Assembly (NCBI RefSeq): GCF_021147775.1
Contig: NZ_JAGTPK010000006.1
Location: 62,001 to 126,000 of the forward strand
Direction: 5' to 3'
DNA: 64,000 bases
Source: Pseudomonas californiensis
GTDB taxonomy: Bacteria > Pseudomonadota > Gammaproteobacteria > Pseudomonadales > Pseudomonadaceae
The translations under genes and the position numbers were made by a program. Position 1 is the first letter of the stretch. The number at the start of each line of letters is the position of its first letter. Shown here piece after piece: positions 54,013 to 63,501 of the stretch. The notes below the pieces were generated by a model, which saw only the letters and a list, made by a program, of their open reading frames with translations, was not told the DNA's origin and did not search any database.

Positions 54013-55929
54013 ATGGCACAGCAGTACCTGACACCGGCCCTGATCGGGCTTTTCAGCCTGTTGTTTCTGGGCATCGGCTTCTGGATCAACAGCCGCCTTG
54101 CGGCAAGCAGACTGGCCCAACAACTTTCAGAACTGAAGGCCAGCCATCTGGCAGAACACCAACAACTGCTAAACGATGTCACGCTCGCGCAGCAACGAGA
54201 GCAGCAGATGCTTCAAGAACAAACAAGCCAGCAGCAAGACCTGAAAATGGCCAGCGAAGCCTTGACCAACCATCGTGAGTTGGAGAAGCAGCTCAGCGTT
54301 CAGCTCAGCGAATTCAAGACGTTGCTTGAAGCCGAAAAGCAGCGCACGTTTGACAAGGCCCAGCAACTTGCAGACGCTACAGCCATCAGCGAAAAGCATA
54401 GCGCCGAAACAAATCAACTGCGGCTGCAACTTGGCGAGCTGAAAAAAGAGCTTGGGCAGGGCCTGGAGCAGACACGACAGCTGGAGGAGCTCAAGCAGGC
54501 GCACTCTGATCAGCAAGCGCGTCTTGAGAAAGTACAACTGCAACTACAAAAACAAGGCGAGCAGTTGGGCCAAAGCGCGGAACAGGCGAATCAGCTTCAG
54601 GACATAAAAAACGCCAACAGAGAACTACAGATTCGTCTCGACAATGCTCAGGAAGAATTCAAGAAGCAGCGCGAACAGTTGGGACAGGCAGCCGAGCAAA
54701 AGGAGCAACTGGAAACGCTGAAGTATGTATTGGCCCAACGTGAAACCGAACTGGGCAGTACGCGAGATGAGCTCAGCGTTGCGAAGCAGGATCTTGCTGA
54801 AATCAACATGCGTCACCAGCGCGATCAACACTCTGCGGCCGAAAAACTGCAGCTGCTTGAAGATAATAAAGTCCAGCTCAAGCAAGAATTCCAGAACCTT
54901 GCCAATCAGATTTTTGACAGCAAGCAACAGAGCTTCTCGGAGCAAAGTCGCCAAGGGCTGGACACCCTGCTAAAACCTTTCAAAGACCAGCTTGAATCAT
55001 TTCGTCAACGAGTGGATCAGGTTCACTCCGATACCGTGCAGGGCCAGAGTTCGATGAAAAGCGAGCTGGTCAAGCTGATGGAATTGAATGCGCAGATCAC
55101 AACGGAGGCGTCAAATCTTACCAAGGCGCTCAAAGGCGACAAAAAACTCCAAGGCACCTGGGGCGAACAAAAGGTAGAGATGCTGCTCGAGCAGGCAGGT
55201 CTGCGCAAGGGGTTCGAATACCATCGCGAGGCAAACTTCAAAGACGACAATGCCAGCAATAATCGACCGGACTTCGTGGTCAACTTGCCTGAAGGCAAGC
55301 ACATTATCATCGACAGCAAGATGTCGCTGGTGGCTTATACGGACTACGTTTCTGCAGAAACTGACGAGGACCGCACGAGGGCCCTGTCCGCTCATATTCT
55401 GGCCTTGAAGAACCATATCAACGGGTTGTCAGACAAGAAGTACACCGATCTGAACGGCATCAACTCGCCCGACTTCGTGTTTTTATTCATGCCCGTCGAG
55501 CCTGCTTACCTGGTCGCCGCCGAACACAGCCCTGGGATATTTCAAGCGGCCTATGAAAAACGCATTGCAATCATCACGTCGACCACCCTGCTGCCAGTCC
55601 TGAGGGTCGTGTCGAATCTGTGGAGCATTCAGCGTCAGAACAACAGCACGCTACAGCTGGCGGCAATGGCCAGCAAGGTTTACGACAAGTTGCGAATTTT
55701 CGTAGACAAGATGGACAAGCTTGGTAATCAGATCGCCACCGTACAGAAAAGCTACACCGAAAGCGTCAATACGCTAAAAGGCGATCACGGGAGCCTGACA
55801 AAGACCGTGGACAAGTTCGTCGCATTAGGTGTGACAGTCTCAAAGCGCCTGCCTGCCTCAGCGGTGGGAGATGAAGAGCTGGAAAACGAGCTACACATAC
55901 TTCCAGTGGAGGGAGCGGCCAATACCTGA
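54013..55929 (+). CDS. rmuC: RmuC-family DNA recombination protein, long form
   Basis: This is 638 residues. An N-terminal membrane helix (about 8-26) is followed by a very long coiled coil (about 30-310, with repeated Gln/Glu/Leu heptads). The RmuC nuclease-like domain (about 330-610) has GTWGEQKVEMLLEQAGL, NRPDFVVNLPEGKHIIIDSK and SPDFVFLFMPVEPAYLVA. The D-V-N...IDSK arrangement fits a PD-(D/E)XK-type fold. RmuC limits inversions between short repeats. Usual pseudomonad RmuC is nearer 450-500 residues. Codon use here is more AT-rich than in the neighbours, so it may have been acquired. Confidence 0.87.
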   Translation: MAQQYLTPALIGLFSLLFLGIGFWINSRLAASRLAQQLSELKASHLAEHQQLLNDVTLAQQREQQMLQEQTSQQQDLKMASEALTNHRELEKQLSVQLSEFKTLLEAEKQRTFDKAQQLADATAISEKHSAETNQLRLQLGELKKELGQGLEQTRQLEELKQAHSDQQARLEKVQLQLQKQGEQLGQSAEQANQLQDIKNANRELQIRLDNAQEEFKKQREQLGQAAEQKEQLETLKYVLAQRETELGSTRDELSVAKQDLAEINMRHQRDQHSAAEKLQLLEDNKVQLKQEFQNLANQIFDSKQQSFSEQSRQGLDTLLKPFKDQLESFRQRVDQVHSDTVQGQSSMKSELVKLMELNAQITTEASNLTKALKGDKKLQGTWGEQKVEMLLEQAGLRKGFEYHREANFKDDNASNNRPDFVVNLPEGKHIIIDSKMSLVAYTDYVSAETDEDRTRALSAHILALKNHINGLSDKKYTDLNGINSPDFVFLFMPVEPAYLVAAEHSPGIFQAAYEKRIAIITSTTLLPVLRVVSNLWSIQRQNNSTLQLAAMASKVYDKLRIFVDKMDKLGNQIATVQKSYTESVNTLKGDHGSLTKTVDKFVALGVTVSKRLPASAVGDEELENELHILPVEGAANT

Positions 55930-55938
55930 GGTCGACTT

Positions 55939-55961
55939 CGAGCGGCAAATCATGCCGCTCG
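55939..55961 (+). terminator. Hairpin after rmuC
   Basis: A 9-bp stem CGAGCGGCA/TGCCGCTCG with a 5-nt loop starts 9 nt after the stop codon. It has no T-run, so it may be a 3'-end stabiliser or a weak terminator. Confidence 0.4.
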
Positions 55962-56037
55962 CATATCTCTGAATGGTCCCTTGTTCGAAACTTCATGCGG
56001 CAAGGGTCCAACGTTACTCAGAGTCGAAGAAACACGA

Positions 56038-56286
56038 CTACTGTCCAACCACCAGACCCAACGACAGTAGCCGTTGTATTTTAGTGGCTGCTTCGTGCAT
56101 CCGCTGTGTCAGCCGCGGTATATCCAGTTCGTTTTTACGGTATTGAGGGATCGTGGCAGAAATAGAGCCGCGCACTTTGCCGTCCACGAAAAAAGGGACC
56201 GCCAGACCAAAGCCGTCATAAAAACCGGCGCTTTGAAACAATGAAAGTGATTGCAGGCCGGAATGGATGGACGTGTCCGTCGAGCT
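56038..56286 (-). pseudogene. IclR-family regulator remnant (C-terminal part)
   Basis: An open frame of about 82 codons on the minus strand reads LQSLSLFQSAGFYDGFG, LAVPFFVDGKVRGSISATIP and LTQRMHEAATKIQRLL. This matches the end of the effector-binding domain of IclR regulators. There is no start codon with a ribosome site and no DNA-binding domain upstream; a stop codon precedes the frame. It is a leftover of a deleted regulator gene. Confidence 0.55.
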
Positions 56287-56301
56287 TCAAGAGCCCCTTG
56301 A

Positions 56302-56964
56302 TTATTGGGTTTTGATAAATTCCAGCATCATTTCATTGCCATCGAGAATGTCTGTGCAGATTGCCTGCCGGGCGGCAGCACCATCACGGTTTTTAAGGGC
56401 CGCCAATACTTCCCAGTGGTGCTCGATCGCCATCTGTTCTGAAAAGTGGTCATACGCAAGGGCCAGGAGTGGCCCGGTCCGCATCCACAGGCTGTCCAGA
56501 AAGCCACGCAGCAGAGGCATCTGGGCAATATCGGCAAAAAAGAAATGAAACGTCTGGTTCAGCTTTAACGCCTCGGTCATGTCTTCACGGTGGATCGCGT
56601 CCAGGTTCGCCTTGATATTGGCTTCGATACGCTCCAGATCCTCGTCAGTGACCATGGTCGCCGCCGTTTCCGCGGCCAGACCTTCAAGCGCCAGTCGCAC
56701 TACGCGGATTTCCAGATATTGCGCGCTTGAGAGGATAGGGACACGGATGTCTTTAGGCGTCTTCATGACAAGTGCCTGCTCTTTCGCAAGCTGAAGAATT
56801 GCATCGCGCACAGGCGTGACGCTAGTACCGAGCTGCGTCGCGAGATCACGAATGCGCAGCTTGTCGTCAGGTTTCAACTTGCCGGTGATCAGCGCTTCAC
56901 GCAGCGACGAATAGACGCTGGTTCCGAGATACGCATGTTTGATTTCGCCGATTGGGTAGCTCAT
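56302..56964 (-). CDS. GntR family regulator, FCD type
   Basis: This is 220 residues with the winged helix at about 20-75 (LRIRDLATQLGTSVTPVRDAI, discontinuous) and an FCD domain (about 80-215) with LNQTFHFFFADIAQMPLLRG and EHHWEVLAALKNRD, whose histidines may bind a metal and an acidic ligand. It is divergent from the aminotransferase gene, and a palindrome lies between them, so it likely represses that gene. Confidence 0.88.
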   Translation of the reverse strand: MSYPIGEIKHAYLGTSVYSSLREALITGKLKPDDKLRIRDLATQLGTSVTPVRDAILQLAKEQALVMKTPKDIRVPILSSAQYLEIRVVRLALEGLAAETAATMVTDEDLERIEANIKANLDAIHREDMTEALKLNQTFHFFFADIAQMPLLRGFLDSLWMRTGPLLALAYDHFSEQMAIEHHWEVLAALKNRDGAAARQAICTDILDGNEMMLEFIKTQ

Positions 56965-57067
56965 ATCAATTCCGAATGGAGGAAGGCTCTATTTGGCGGG
57001 AAACAGGGGCCCGACAGCACAGCGCTTCATCATCGCGGTTTTATGTGGAAAAAACCAGCTACACAAC

Positions 57068-57079
57068 ATGATGCATCAT
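57068..57079. promoter_or_regulatory. Operator-like palindrome between GntR and aminotransferase genes
   Basis: ATGATGCATCAT is a perfect 12-base palindrome, followed at once by a second partly matching GCATTATGC. It lies 45 nt before the aminotransferase start and about 104 nt before the regulator start. GntR regulators of this class bind such short palindromes. Confidence 0.5.
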
Positions 57080-57123
57080 GCATTATGCTTCAGTCTGGCG
57101 TTCCCTAAACCAGCGAGATCATC

Positions 57124-58494
57124 ATGAATACAACACGCTCCTCGTTAGCCGACAAAGACATGCGTCACCAAATGCACCCCTACACCAATGCCCGCGCTCA
57201 CGAGGAACAAGGGCCGCTGGTGATCGACCGAGGTGATGGAGTGTTTGTGATTGATGAGAACGGCAAGCGATATATAGAAGCCATGGCCGGGTTATGGAGT
57301 GCGGCATTAGGGTTCAGTAACAAACGGTTGGTGGCAGCGGCTGAAAAGCAGATGTCGACCCTGCCCTTCTATCATCTGTTTGGCCACAAGGCGCACGCAC
57401 CCAGCATCGAACTGGCAGAAAAACTGATCAACATGGCACCGGTACCCATGAGCAAGGTGTTCTTCACGAATTCGGGTTCTGAAGCCAACGACACCGTGAT
57501 CAAGCTGGTCTGGTATCTCAATAATGCGCAGGGCAAGCCTGCTCGCAAAAAATTCATCAGCCGCATGGGCGGGTACCACGGCATCACGCTCGCCAGTGCG
57601 AGCCTCACTGGCTTGCCAACGAATCAGCGCGGCTTCGATGTGCCACTGCCAGGTTTTCTGCACGTTGGCTGTCCGCATCATTACCGCCACGCTCTGCCGC
57701 AAGAAACCGAGGAGCAGTTTGCTGACCGCCTGGCTGCAGAACTCGACGCTTTGATCCTGAGAGAAGGCCCGGAAACCATCGCGGCGTTCGTGGGCGAACC
57801 CTTGATGGGCGCCGGCGGCGTGATTGTGCCTCCACGTACCTACTGGGAAAAAATCCAGCGGGTTTGCCGCAAACACGACATTCTCATCGTGGCGGACGAG
57901 GTGATTTGTGGGTTTGGTCGTACCGGCAACATGTTCGGCAGCCAGACCTTTGGTATCGAGCCAGATATCATGATTCTGTCCAAGCAACTGTCATCGTCCT
58001 ACCTGCCTATTTCTGCCATTTTGCTCAATGATCGGGTCTACCAGGGGATTGCAGACCAGACCAAATCCTTCGGCGCGCTAGGCCATGGCTTTACCGGCGG
58101 TGGGCACCCGGTGGCAGCAGCAGTCGCGCTGGAAAATCTGAAAATAATCGACGAGGAAAACCTCGTGGAGCACGCTGCCAAAATGGGCGAGTTCCTGCGT
58201 CGAGAGTTGCAGCGCTTCAGTGACCATCCGCTGGTGGGTGAGATCCGGGGGGCAGGCTTGATCGCTGCGGTCGAGCTGGTCGCCGACCGCACTACCAAGG
58301 CACCTCTGGATGCTCCAGGCACGCTGGGCCGCTACTTCGCCGGACGGGCACAGAACCATGGCATGATCACCCGTAACATGGGCGATGCCATCGCCTTCTG
58401 CCCTCCCCTTATCATCAGCGAAGATGAGGTACGCTTAATCGTCGACAGGTTCGGCATGGCACTGGATGACACCAGCAAGTGGGTCAATGGTTAA
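57124..58494 (+). CDS. Class III aminotransferase (omega-amino acid or polyamine type)
   Basis: This is a 456-residue pyridoxal-phosphate enzyme with FFTNSGSEANDTVIKL (phosphate-binding), GGYHGITLASASL, Asp258 in VADEVICGFGRTG and the cofactor Lys287 in ILSKQLSSSYLP. It resembles putrescine- or omega-amino acid:pyruvate aminotransferases (SpuC-like). Close by, on the opposite strand, is a polyamine-type ABC transporter operon, which fits polyamine or diamine use. A true terminator follows. Confidence 0.88.
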   Translation: MNTTRSSLADKDMRHQMHPYTNARAHEEQGPLVIDRGDGVFVIDENGKRYIEAMAGLWSAALGFSNKRLVAAAEKQMSTLPFYHLFGHKAHAPSIELAEKLINMAPVPMSKVFFTNSGSEANDTVIKLVWYLNNAQGKPARKKFISRMGGYHGITLASASLTGLPTNQRGFDVPLPGFLHVGCPHHYRHALPQETEEQFADRLAAELDALILREGPETIAAFVGEPLMGAGGVIVPPRTYWEKIQRVCRKHDILIVADEVICGFGRTGNMFGSQTFGIEPDIMILSKQLSSSYLPISAILLNDRVYQGIADQTKSFGALGHGFTGGGHPVAAAVALENLKIIDEENLVEHAAKMGEFLRRELQRFSDHPLVGEIRGAGLIAAVELVADRTTKAPLDAPGTLGRYFAGRAQNHGMITRNMGDAIAFCPPLIISEDEVRLIVDRFGMALDDTSKWVNG

Positions 58495-58508
58495 GTGAAT
58501 GGCACAAG

Positions 58509-58537
58509 AAAGGCCTGGTGCGAACCAGGCCTTTTTT
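58509..58537. terminator. Intrinsic terminator after the aminotransferase gene
   Basis: A perfect 10-bp stem AAAGGCCTGG/CCAGGCCTTT with a 6-nt loop continues into T residues. It sits between convergent genes and may also end the etfA transcript from the other strand. Confidence 0.9.
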
Positions 58538-58555
58538 GTTTCGACGGTAGGGCCT

Positions 58556-59488
58556 TCAGTTCAACTCTGCCAAGAGCGCCGGCATTGCTTCAAACAAGTC
58601 GGCCACCAGGCCGTAATCAGCGACCTGGAAGATAGGCGCGTCTTCATCCTTGTTGATCGCAACAATCACTTTAGAATCTTTCATGCCCGCCAGGTGCTGA
58701 ATCGCGCCGGAAATTCCGACGGCAATATACAGCTGTGGCGCGACGATTTTTCCGGTCTGGCCCACCTGCATGTCGTTGGGTACGAAACCTGCGTCTACCG
58801 CTGCGCGGGAAGCGCCGACTGCAGCGCCAAGCTTGTCGGCCACGGCATACAGGTGCTTGAAATTATCGCCGTTCTGCATGCCGCGACCGCCCGAAACCAC
58901 GATTTTTGCAGAGGTCAGTTCAGGACGATCCGACTTGGCCAGTTCTTCGCCAACGACCCGGGACGTATTGGCGTCGTGAACGATGGAAACCGTTTCAACG
59001 GTAGCCGAGCCGCCTTCAGCGGCCACCGGCTCGAAACCTGTAGCACGAACGGTTATGACTTTGATCGAAGCGCTGGACTGAACAGTAGCAATGGCATTAC
59101 CGGCGTAAACAGGGCGTTTGAAGGTGTCGGCGGTTTCAACCGAAATGATCTCGGAGATCTGGTCAACGTCCAGCAGCGCTGCAACGCGAGGCAAGATGTT
59201 TTTGCCGCTGGAGGTGGCAGCGGCCAGGATGTGGCTGTAACCCGAAGCCAGCTCGACCACCAGTGGTGCGATGTTCTCCGGCAACTGGTGGGTGTAGGCC
59301 GCATTATCAGCAACCAGCACCTTGGTGACACCGGCGATTTTGGCAGCGGCATCAGCCACGGCGCCAGCACCCTGACCTGCAACCAGCACATGAATGTCGC
59401 CGCCGATTTTGGCAGCAGCGTCTATGGTGTTCAGTGTGGACCGAGCCAGTGTTGCGTTGTCATGTTCAGCGATTACCAGGATAGTCAT
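58556..59488 (-). CDS. etfA: Electron transfer flavoprotein alpha subunit
   Basis: This is a 310-residue FAD-binding subunit that takes electrons from dehydrogenases to ETF-quinone oxidoreductase. The C-terminal signature [20 protein letters not shown] and [14 protein letters not shown] are clear, as are the SGGRGMQNG and TGKIVAPQ segments. It starts directly after the etfB stop, so the two are co-translated. No ETF-quinone oxidoreductase or acyl-CoA dehydrogenase gene is in the window. Confidence 0.92.
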   Translation of the reverse strand: MTILVIAEHDNATLARSTLNTIDAAAKIGGDIHVLVAGQGAGAVADAAAKIAGVTKVLVADNAAYTHQLPENIAPLVVELASGYSHILAAATSSGKNILPRVAALLDVDQISEIISVETADTFKRPVYAGNAIATVQSSASIKVITVRATGFEPVAAEGGSATVETVSIVHDANTSRVVGEELAKSDRPELTSAKIVVSGGRGMQNGDNFKHLYAVADKLGAAVGASRAAVDAGFVPNDMQVGQTGKIVAPQLYIAVGISGAIQHLAGMKDSKVIVAINKDEDAPIFQVADYGLVADLFEAMPALLAELN

Positions 59489-60238
59489 TCAGATTACCTT
59501 CGCTTCATTTTTCAGTTTCTCGACCAATTCAGTCACCGAGTTGACCTTGATACCCGCACTGCGTGCAGCGGGGGCTTCAACTTTCAAAGTTCTGTTGGTG
59601 GAGGCAGTACAAACGCCCAACGTTTCAGGAGTCAGCACTTCCAGAGGCTTTTTCTTGGCTTTCATGATATTTGGCAGGGACGCATAGCGCGGCTCGTTCA
59701 AACGCAGGTCGGTGGTGACGATGGCTGGCAATTTCAGAGAGACTGTTTGCGCGCCGCCGTCCACTTCGCGAGTGACAGCTACGCTGTCTCCGCTTGCTTC
59801 AACTCTGGACGCGAAGGTCCCCTGACCGAAACCGGTCAGCGCCGCCAGCATCTGACCCGTCTGGTTATTGTCGCTGTCGATTGCCTGTTTACCGAGGATC
59901 ACCAGCGATGGCTGTTCCTTGTCGACAACAGCCTTGAGCAACCTGGCAATGGCCAGTGAAGTAAGTTCTTCAACGGATTCGACGAGAATGGCGCGGTCGG
60001 CACCCAGTGCCAACGCAGTACGCAATTGCTCTTGAGCAGCTGCCGGCCCGACGGACACGACAACAATTTCAGTCGCAACGCCCTGCTCTTTAAGGCGCAC
60101 GGCCTCTTCAACGGCGATCTCGCAAAAAGGGTTCATCGACATCTTGACGTTAGCGAGATCGACGCCGGAATGGTCCGCTTTGACGCGGACCTTGACGTTG
60201 TAGTCGATCACTCGCTTTATGGAGACCAGAATCTTCAT
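59489..60238 (-). CDS. etfB: Electron transfer flavoprotein beta subunit
   Basis: This is a 249-residue subunit with AMP/NAD-type fold. It starts [20 protein letters not shown] and has [36 protein letters not shown] and the family end region [22 protein letters not shown] (discontinuously conserved). GAGG is 7 nt before the ATG; a TTG one codon upstream is not preferred. It lies 41 nt after the polyamine-type permease gene on the same strand. Confidence 0.92.
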   Translation of the reverse strand: MKILVSIKRVIDYNVKVRVKADHSGVDLANVKMSMNPFCEIAVEEAVRLKEQGVATEIVVVSVGPAAAQEQLRTALALGADRAILVESVEELTSLAIARLLKAVVDKEQPSLVILGKQAIDSDNNQTGQMLAALTGFGQGTFASRVEASGDSVAVTREVDGGAQTVSLKLPAIVTTDLRLNEPRYASLPNIMKAKKKPLEVLTPETLGVCTASTNRTLKVEAPAARSAGIKVNSVTELVEKLKNEAKVI

Positions 60239-60279
60239 CAATTACCTCAGTAAGCACAACACGGGGGCGGAATAACAAA

Positions 60280-61104
60280 TCAAACAGCGCTGGTGCCGCG
60301 CAGTTTTTCATTGCGTCGACGCAGCCACTCCATCATGAGTAGAAGCACCGCAGAAGCCACCACCATCAAGGTCGCTGCAGCAGCGATGGTGGGGTTGAGA
60401 TTTTCGCGAATGCCACCAAACATTTGCATGGGCAAAGTGCGCTGTGCGGGGCTGGCCAAAAACAGCGTCACGACCACCTCATCGAAAGATGTGGCGAATG
60501 CGAACAAGGCACCACTGATGACCCCGGGAGCAATCAGCGGCAACATCACCTTGCGAAACGCCAACAGCGGAGGCGCCCCCAAACTGGCTGCAGCACGGGA
60601 AAAGTTGCGGTCATAGCCCTGTAGTGTCGCGGCCACAGTGATCACTACGAACGGCACGCCCAACGCAGCATGCGCCAGCACCAGACCCAGATAGCTGTTG
60701 AGAAGATTCAATTGGGCGAAGAAAAAGTAGAGCGCCACGGCAATAATCACCACGGGCGCAATCATTGGCGAAATCAAGATGGCCATTACCAGGCCCTTGC
60801 CCCGAAACTCGCCACGCGCCAGCCCCACCGCCGCCAAGGTTCCAAGCCCGGTGGCAAGTAAAGTGGCTGCCGGTGCGATGACCAGGCTGTTGCGTAGCGC
60901 CCGCATCCATTCCTGGGAACCGAGAAACTCTTGATACCAGCGCAATGAGAAACCGCTCAACGGGTAACTCAAAAACGATCCCTCATTAAATGACAGCGGC
61001 ACGATCACCAGGATCGGCAGTACCAGAAAGATCAGCAGGCTGAAGCTGAAAACGCTGAAGACAGGCGCCCAGAGGCGCTCGATCACGGTGGAATAATGAC
61101 TCAT
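60280..61104 (-). CDS. Polyamine-type ABC transporter permease, PotC-like
   Basis: This is a 274-residue permease with six helices and the EAA loop GYDRNFSRAAASLGAPPLLAFR (about 180-201). The start at 61104 has GAGGTG upstream; in-frame codons before it overlap the PotB-like gene. It works with the PotB-like protein in import of a cationic nitrogen compound such as a polyamine. The last two genes of this strand unit are etfB and etfA. Confidence 0.88.
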   Translation of the reverse strand: MSHYSTVIERLWAPVFSVFSFSLLIFLVLPILVIVPLSFNEGSFLSYPLSGFSLRWYQEFLGSQEWMRALRNSLVIAPAATLLATGLGTLAAVGLARGEFRGKGLVMAILISPMIAPVVIIAVALYFFFAQLNLLNSYLGLVLAHAALGVPFVVITVAATLQGYDRNFSRAAASLGAPPLLAFRKVMLPLIAPGVISGALFAFATSFDEVVVTLFLASPAQRTLPMQMFGGIRENLNPTIAAAATLMVVASAVLLLMMEWLRRRNEKLRGTSAV

Positions 61105-61112
61105 CGAACACC

Positions 61113-62375
61113 TCATGCACGCTGGGCAGGGTTGGCTGGGCGGGTGATACGCGAGTACACCCAATAAAGCAGCAGGACGATGATCAGCAACTGGCTACCC
61201 AGCGCAGCGGCGATCCCCCAGTTGATGGTGGTGTTGTTATAGAACGCGACGAAGTAACTGAGCATCTGATCACCCGGCCCGCCCAGCAATGCCGGGGTGA
61301 TGTAGTACCCGATCGCCATGATGAAGACCAGGAGTGCACCGGCGGTCACGCCTGCAAAAGTCTGCGGCACGTACACCGACCAAAAGGCTCGAAACGGGTG
61401 AGCACCGAGTGAAACTGCAGCACGTACGTAGTTGGGAGAAATACCTTTCATCACTGCGTAGAGCGGCAGGATGACAAAGGGCAACAGTATGTGGGTCATG
61501 GAGATATAGACACCCGTCCTGTTGAACACCAGTTGCAACGGTTGCCCAATCAATCCAAGGCCGATCAGCGAACTGTTGATCAGTCCACCGTTTTGTAGAA
61601 GCACGATCCAGCCTGCGGTACGCACCAGCAAAGAAGTCCAGAACGGCAATAGCACCATGATCAGCAGCAGGTTCGCGCGACTGCTCGGCTGCCTGGCCAG
61701 CCAGTAAGCCACCGGATAACCAAACAGCACGCACAACAGGGTGACCACACTGGCCATCCACAAAGTTCGCATCAGCACAGAAAGGTATAACGCCTGCCCC
61801 TTGGGCAGTTCGACAATACTGCCGCTCTGCGCATCCACCTGATGATCGAACGCGGCCAGCACGTAATAGAATGTAAAACTACTCCCTGCACGCTGAATGC
61901 TGAGCCAGGTATATGGGTCTGCCCAGAGCTTCGATTGCGCGATCAACGCTCGGCTGATGGATTGGGCGTCATCATCCGGCAATCTGTTCAACGCCATCGT
62001 GAGCAGCGGTCGGTAACGACTGTCCTCATAACCCAGTCGCTTGACCAGGCCGGGAAATTGCCCCTCAGTCTTGGCAGTCTTCAGATCTCTGACCAGCGCC
62101 GAATAAACTTTCTCATCCGGCTGACTTTCACCGTCCCAGCCACGCAATGCCAGCAAAGTGGTCGGAAGCGCTCTTGCGACTTCGGGATTATCAATGCTCT
62201 TCCACAGGATGTTGCCAATCGGGAACACGAAGCTGATCAGTAAAAATATCAACAGTGGCGCGATCAACAGTATTGATCGCTTACGGTAAGTGCGCTCGGC
62301 ATCCAGCAGTCTCTGCTTGAGCGACGGGCCCTTAGCGGTTGAACGATCGATAGCCGTCAGGCTGACTTCTGACAT
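61113..62375 (-). CDS. Polyamine-type ABC transporter permease, PotB-like (long)
   Basis: This is a 420-residue permease. A usual PotB has about 290; the extra part is a roughly 110-residue soluble insert after the first helix (about 60-190), rich in charged residues and probably periplasmic. The remaining helices and the EAA loop ISPNYVRAAVSLGAHPFRAF are normal. It lies 8 nt before the PotC-like gene. Such long PotB forms are known in pseudomonads, but the insert's role is unclear. Confidence 0.87.
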   Translation of the reverse strand: MSEVSLTAIDRSTAKGPSLKQRLLDAERTYRKRSILLIAPLLIFLLISFVFPIGNILWKSIDNPEVARALPTTLLALRGWDGESQPDEKVYSALVRDLKTAKTEGQFPGLVKRLGYEDSRYRPLLTMALNRLPDDDAQSISRALIAQSKLWADPYTWLSIQRAGSSFTFYYVLAAFDHQVDAQSGSIVELPKGQALYLSVLMRTLWMASVVTLLCVLFGYPVAYWLARQPSSRANLLLIMVLLPFWTSLLVRTAGWIVLLQNGGLINSSLIGLGLIGQPLQLVFNRTGVYISMTHILLPFVILPLYAVMKGISPNYVRAAVSLGAHPFRAFWSVYVPQTFAGVTAGALLVFIMAIGYYITPALLGGPGDQMLSYFVAFYNNTTINWGIAAALGSQLLIIVLLLYWVYSRITRPANPAQRA

Positions 62376-62434
62376 GCTGGTCTCCAGGTATAAGGCTGAA
62401 CCGGCTTCAAGTGCTTGAAGCCGGCAGTGGCTGA

Positions 62435-63463
62435 TTAGTTCGCCGCCCAGGCATTGAAGCGTTGCTCAAGCTCTTCACCGTGTTCGATCCAGAACTCGGT
62501 ATCCACTCCACGTGCGCCTTTGAGGTTGGCGGGCGCGGTGGGCAGGTCAAGTTGCACTTTGGGGTCGATCTGCGCGATGGCCAGCGTGTTGGTCGGGCCG
62601 TACGGGATGGTCTCAGCGAACACTTTCTGGTTCTCGGGGCGATTGGCAAACGCAATGAACTGCTCAGCCAACGCCTTGTTCTTCGAACCTTTGACGATTG
62701 CCCAACTGTCCAGGTCGTAAAGACTGCCGCTCCAGACCATAGAAAACGGGTGACCTTCTTTCTGGGCTGCCGTGACGCGCCCGTTGTAGGAAGAGGTCAT
62801 GACCACGTCACCGGAAACCAGCCACTGCATGGGCTGAGCACCCGCCTCCCACCACTGGATGCTTGATTTGATTTCATCAAGCTTTCTAAACGCGCGGTCG
62901 ACGCCCTCGGGCGTAGCGAGAACCGTGTATAGCTGCCCCTGAGAAACACCATCGGCGAGCAAGGCGATTTCAAGGGTGAACTTGGCACTTTTGCGCAGCG
63001 CGCGTTTACCCGGATACGTTTTCAAATCCCAGAAATCTGCCCAACCGCTGGGCGCCTTGGCGAGTTTTTTCGAGTCGTAGGCCAGCACGGTGGACCAGAT
63101 AAAAATGCCCGCTCCACACTCGGTGACGGCAGAATCAACCAACTGTTTCTTATCACCCAACTTTGACCAGTCCAGAGGCTCGAACAACCCTTCACTGCAG
63201 CCGCGCACCAGCTCAGGGCTTTCGACCTCGACGACATCCCAGCCAACCTGGCCGGTTTCGACCATGGCTTTTATCTTGGCCATTTCGCCGTTGTATTCGC
63301 CGGCCTCGATATCCACCTTGTTCGCTTTGGAGAATGGTTGATAAAACGCCTTCTCCTGAGCCTGTTTATTCAAACCTCCAAACGACACGACCGTGAGCTG
63401 TTGGGCCTGAACCTGGCTTGCCGCGCCAGCCATCAATGCCATTACTGCGATTTTCTTGAACAT
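62435..63463 (-). CDS. Polyamine-type ABC transporter substrate-binding protein, PotD-like
   Basis: This is a 342-residue periplasmic protein with a signal peptide (IAVMALMAGAASQVQAQ, about 5-21). The mature part starts LTVVSFGGLNKQAQEKAFYQ and has YNGEMAKIKAMVETGQVGWD (about 58-77) and SSYNGRVTAAQKEGHPFSM, as in spermidine/putrescine-type proteins. AGGAG lies before the ATG. Substrate could be a polyamine or a related amine. Confidence 0.9.
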   Translation of the reverse strand: MFKKIAVMALMAGAASQVQAQQLTVVSFGGLNKQAQEKAFYQPFSKANKVDIEAGEYNGEMAKIKAMVETGQVGWDVVEVESPELVRGCSEGLFEPLDWSKLGDKKQLVDSAVTECGAGIFIWSTVLAYDSKKLAKAPSGWADFWDLKTYPGKRALRKSAKFTLEIALLADGVSQGQLYTVLATPEGVDRAFRKLDEIKSSIQWWEAGAQPMQWLVSGDVVMTSSYNGRVTAAQKEGHPFSMVWSGSLYDLDSWAIVKGSKNKALAEQFIAFANRPENQKVFAETIPYGPTNTLAIAQIDPKVQLDLPTAPANLKGARGVDTEFWIEHGEELEQRFNAWAAN

Positions 63464-63501
63464 GGGAACGCTCCTCAGCAGGTTTTATGGGCAACGCTTT
63501 T

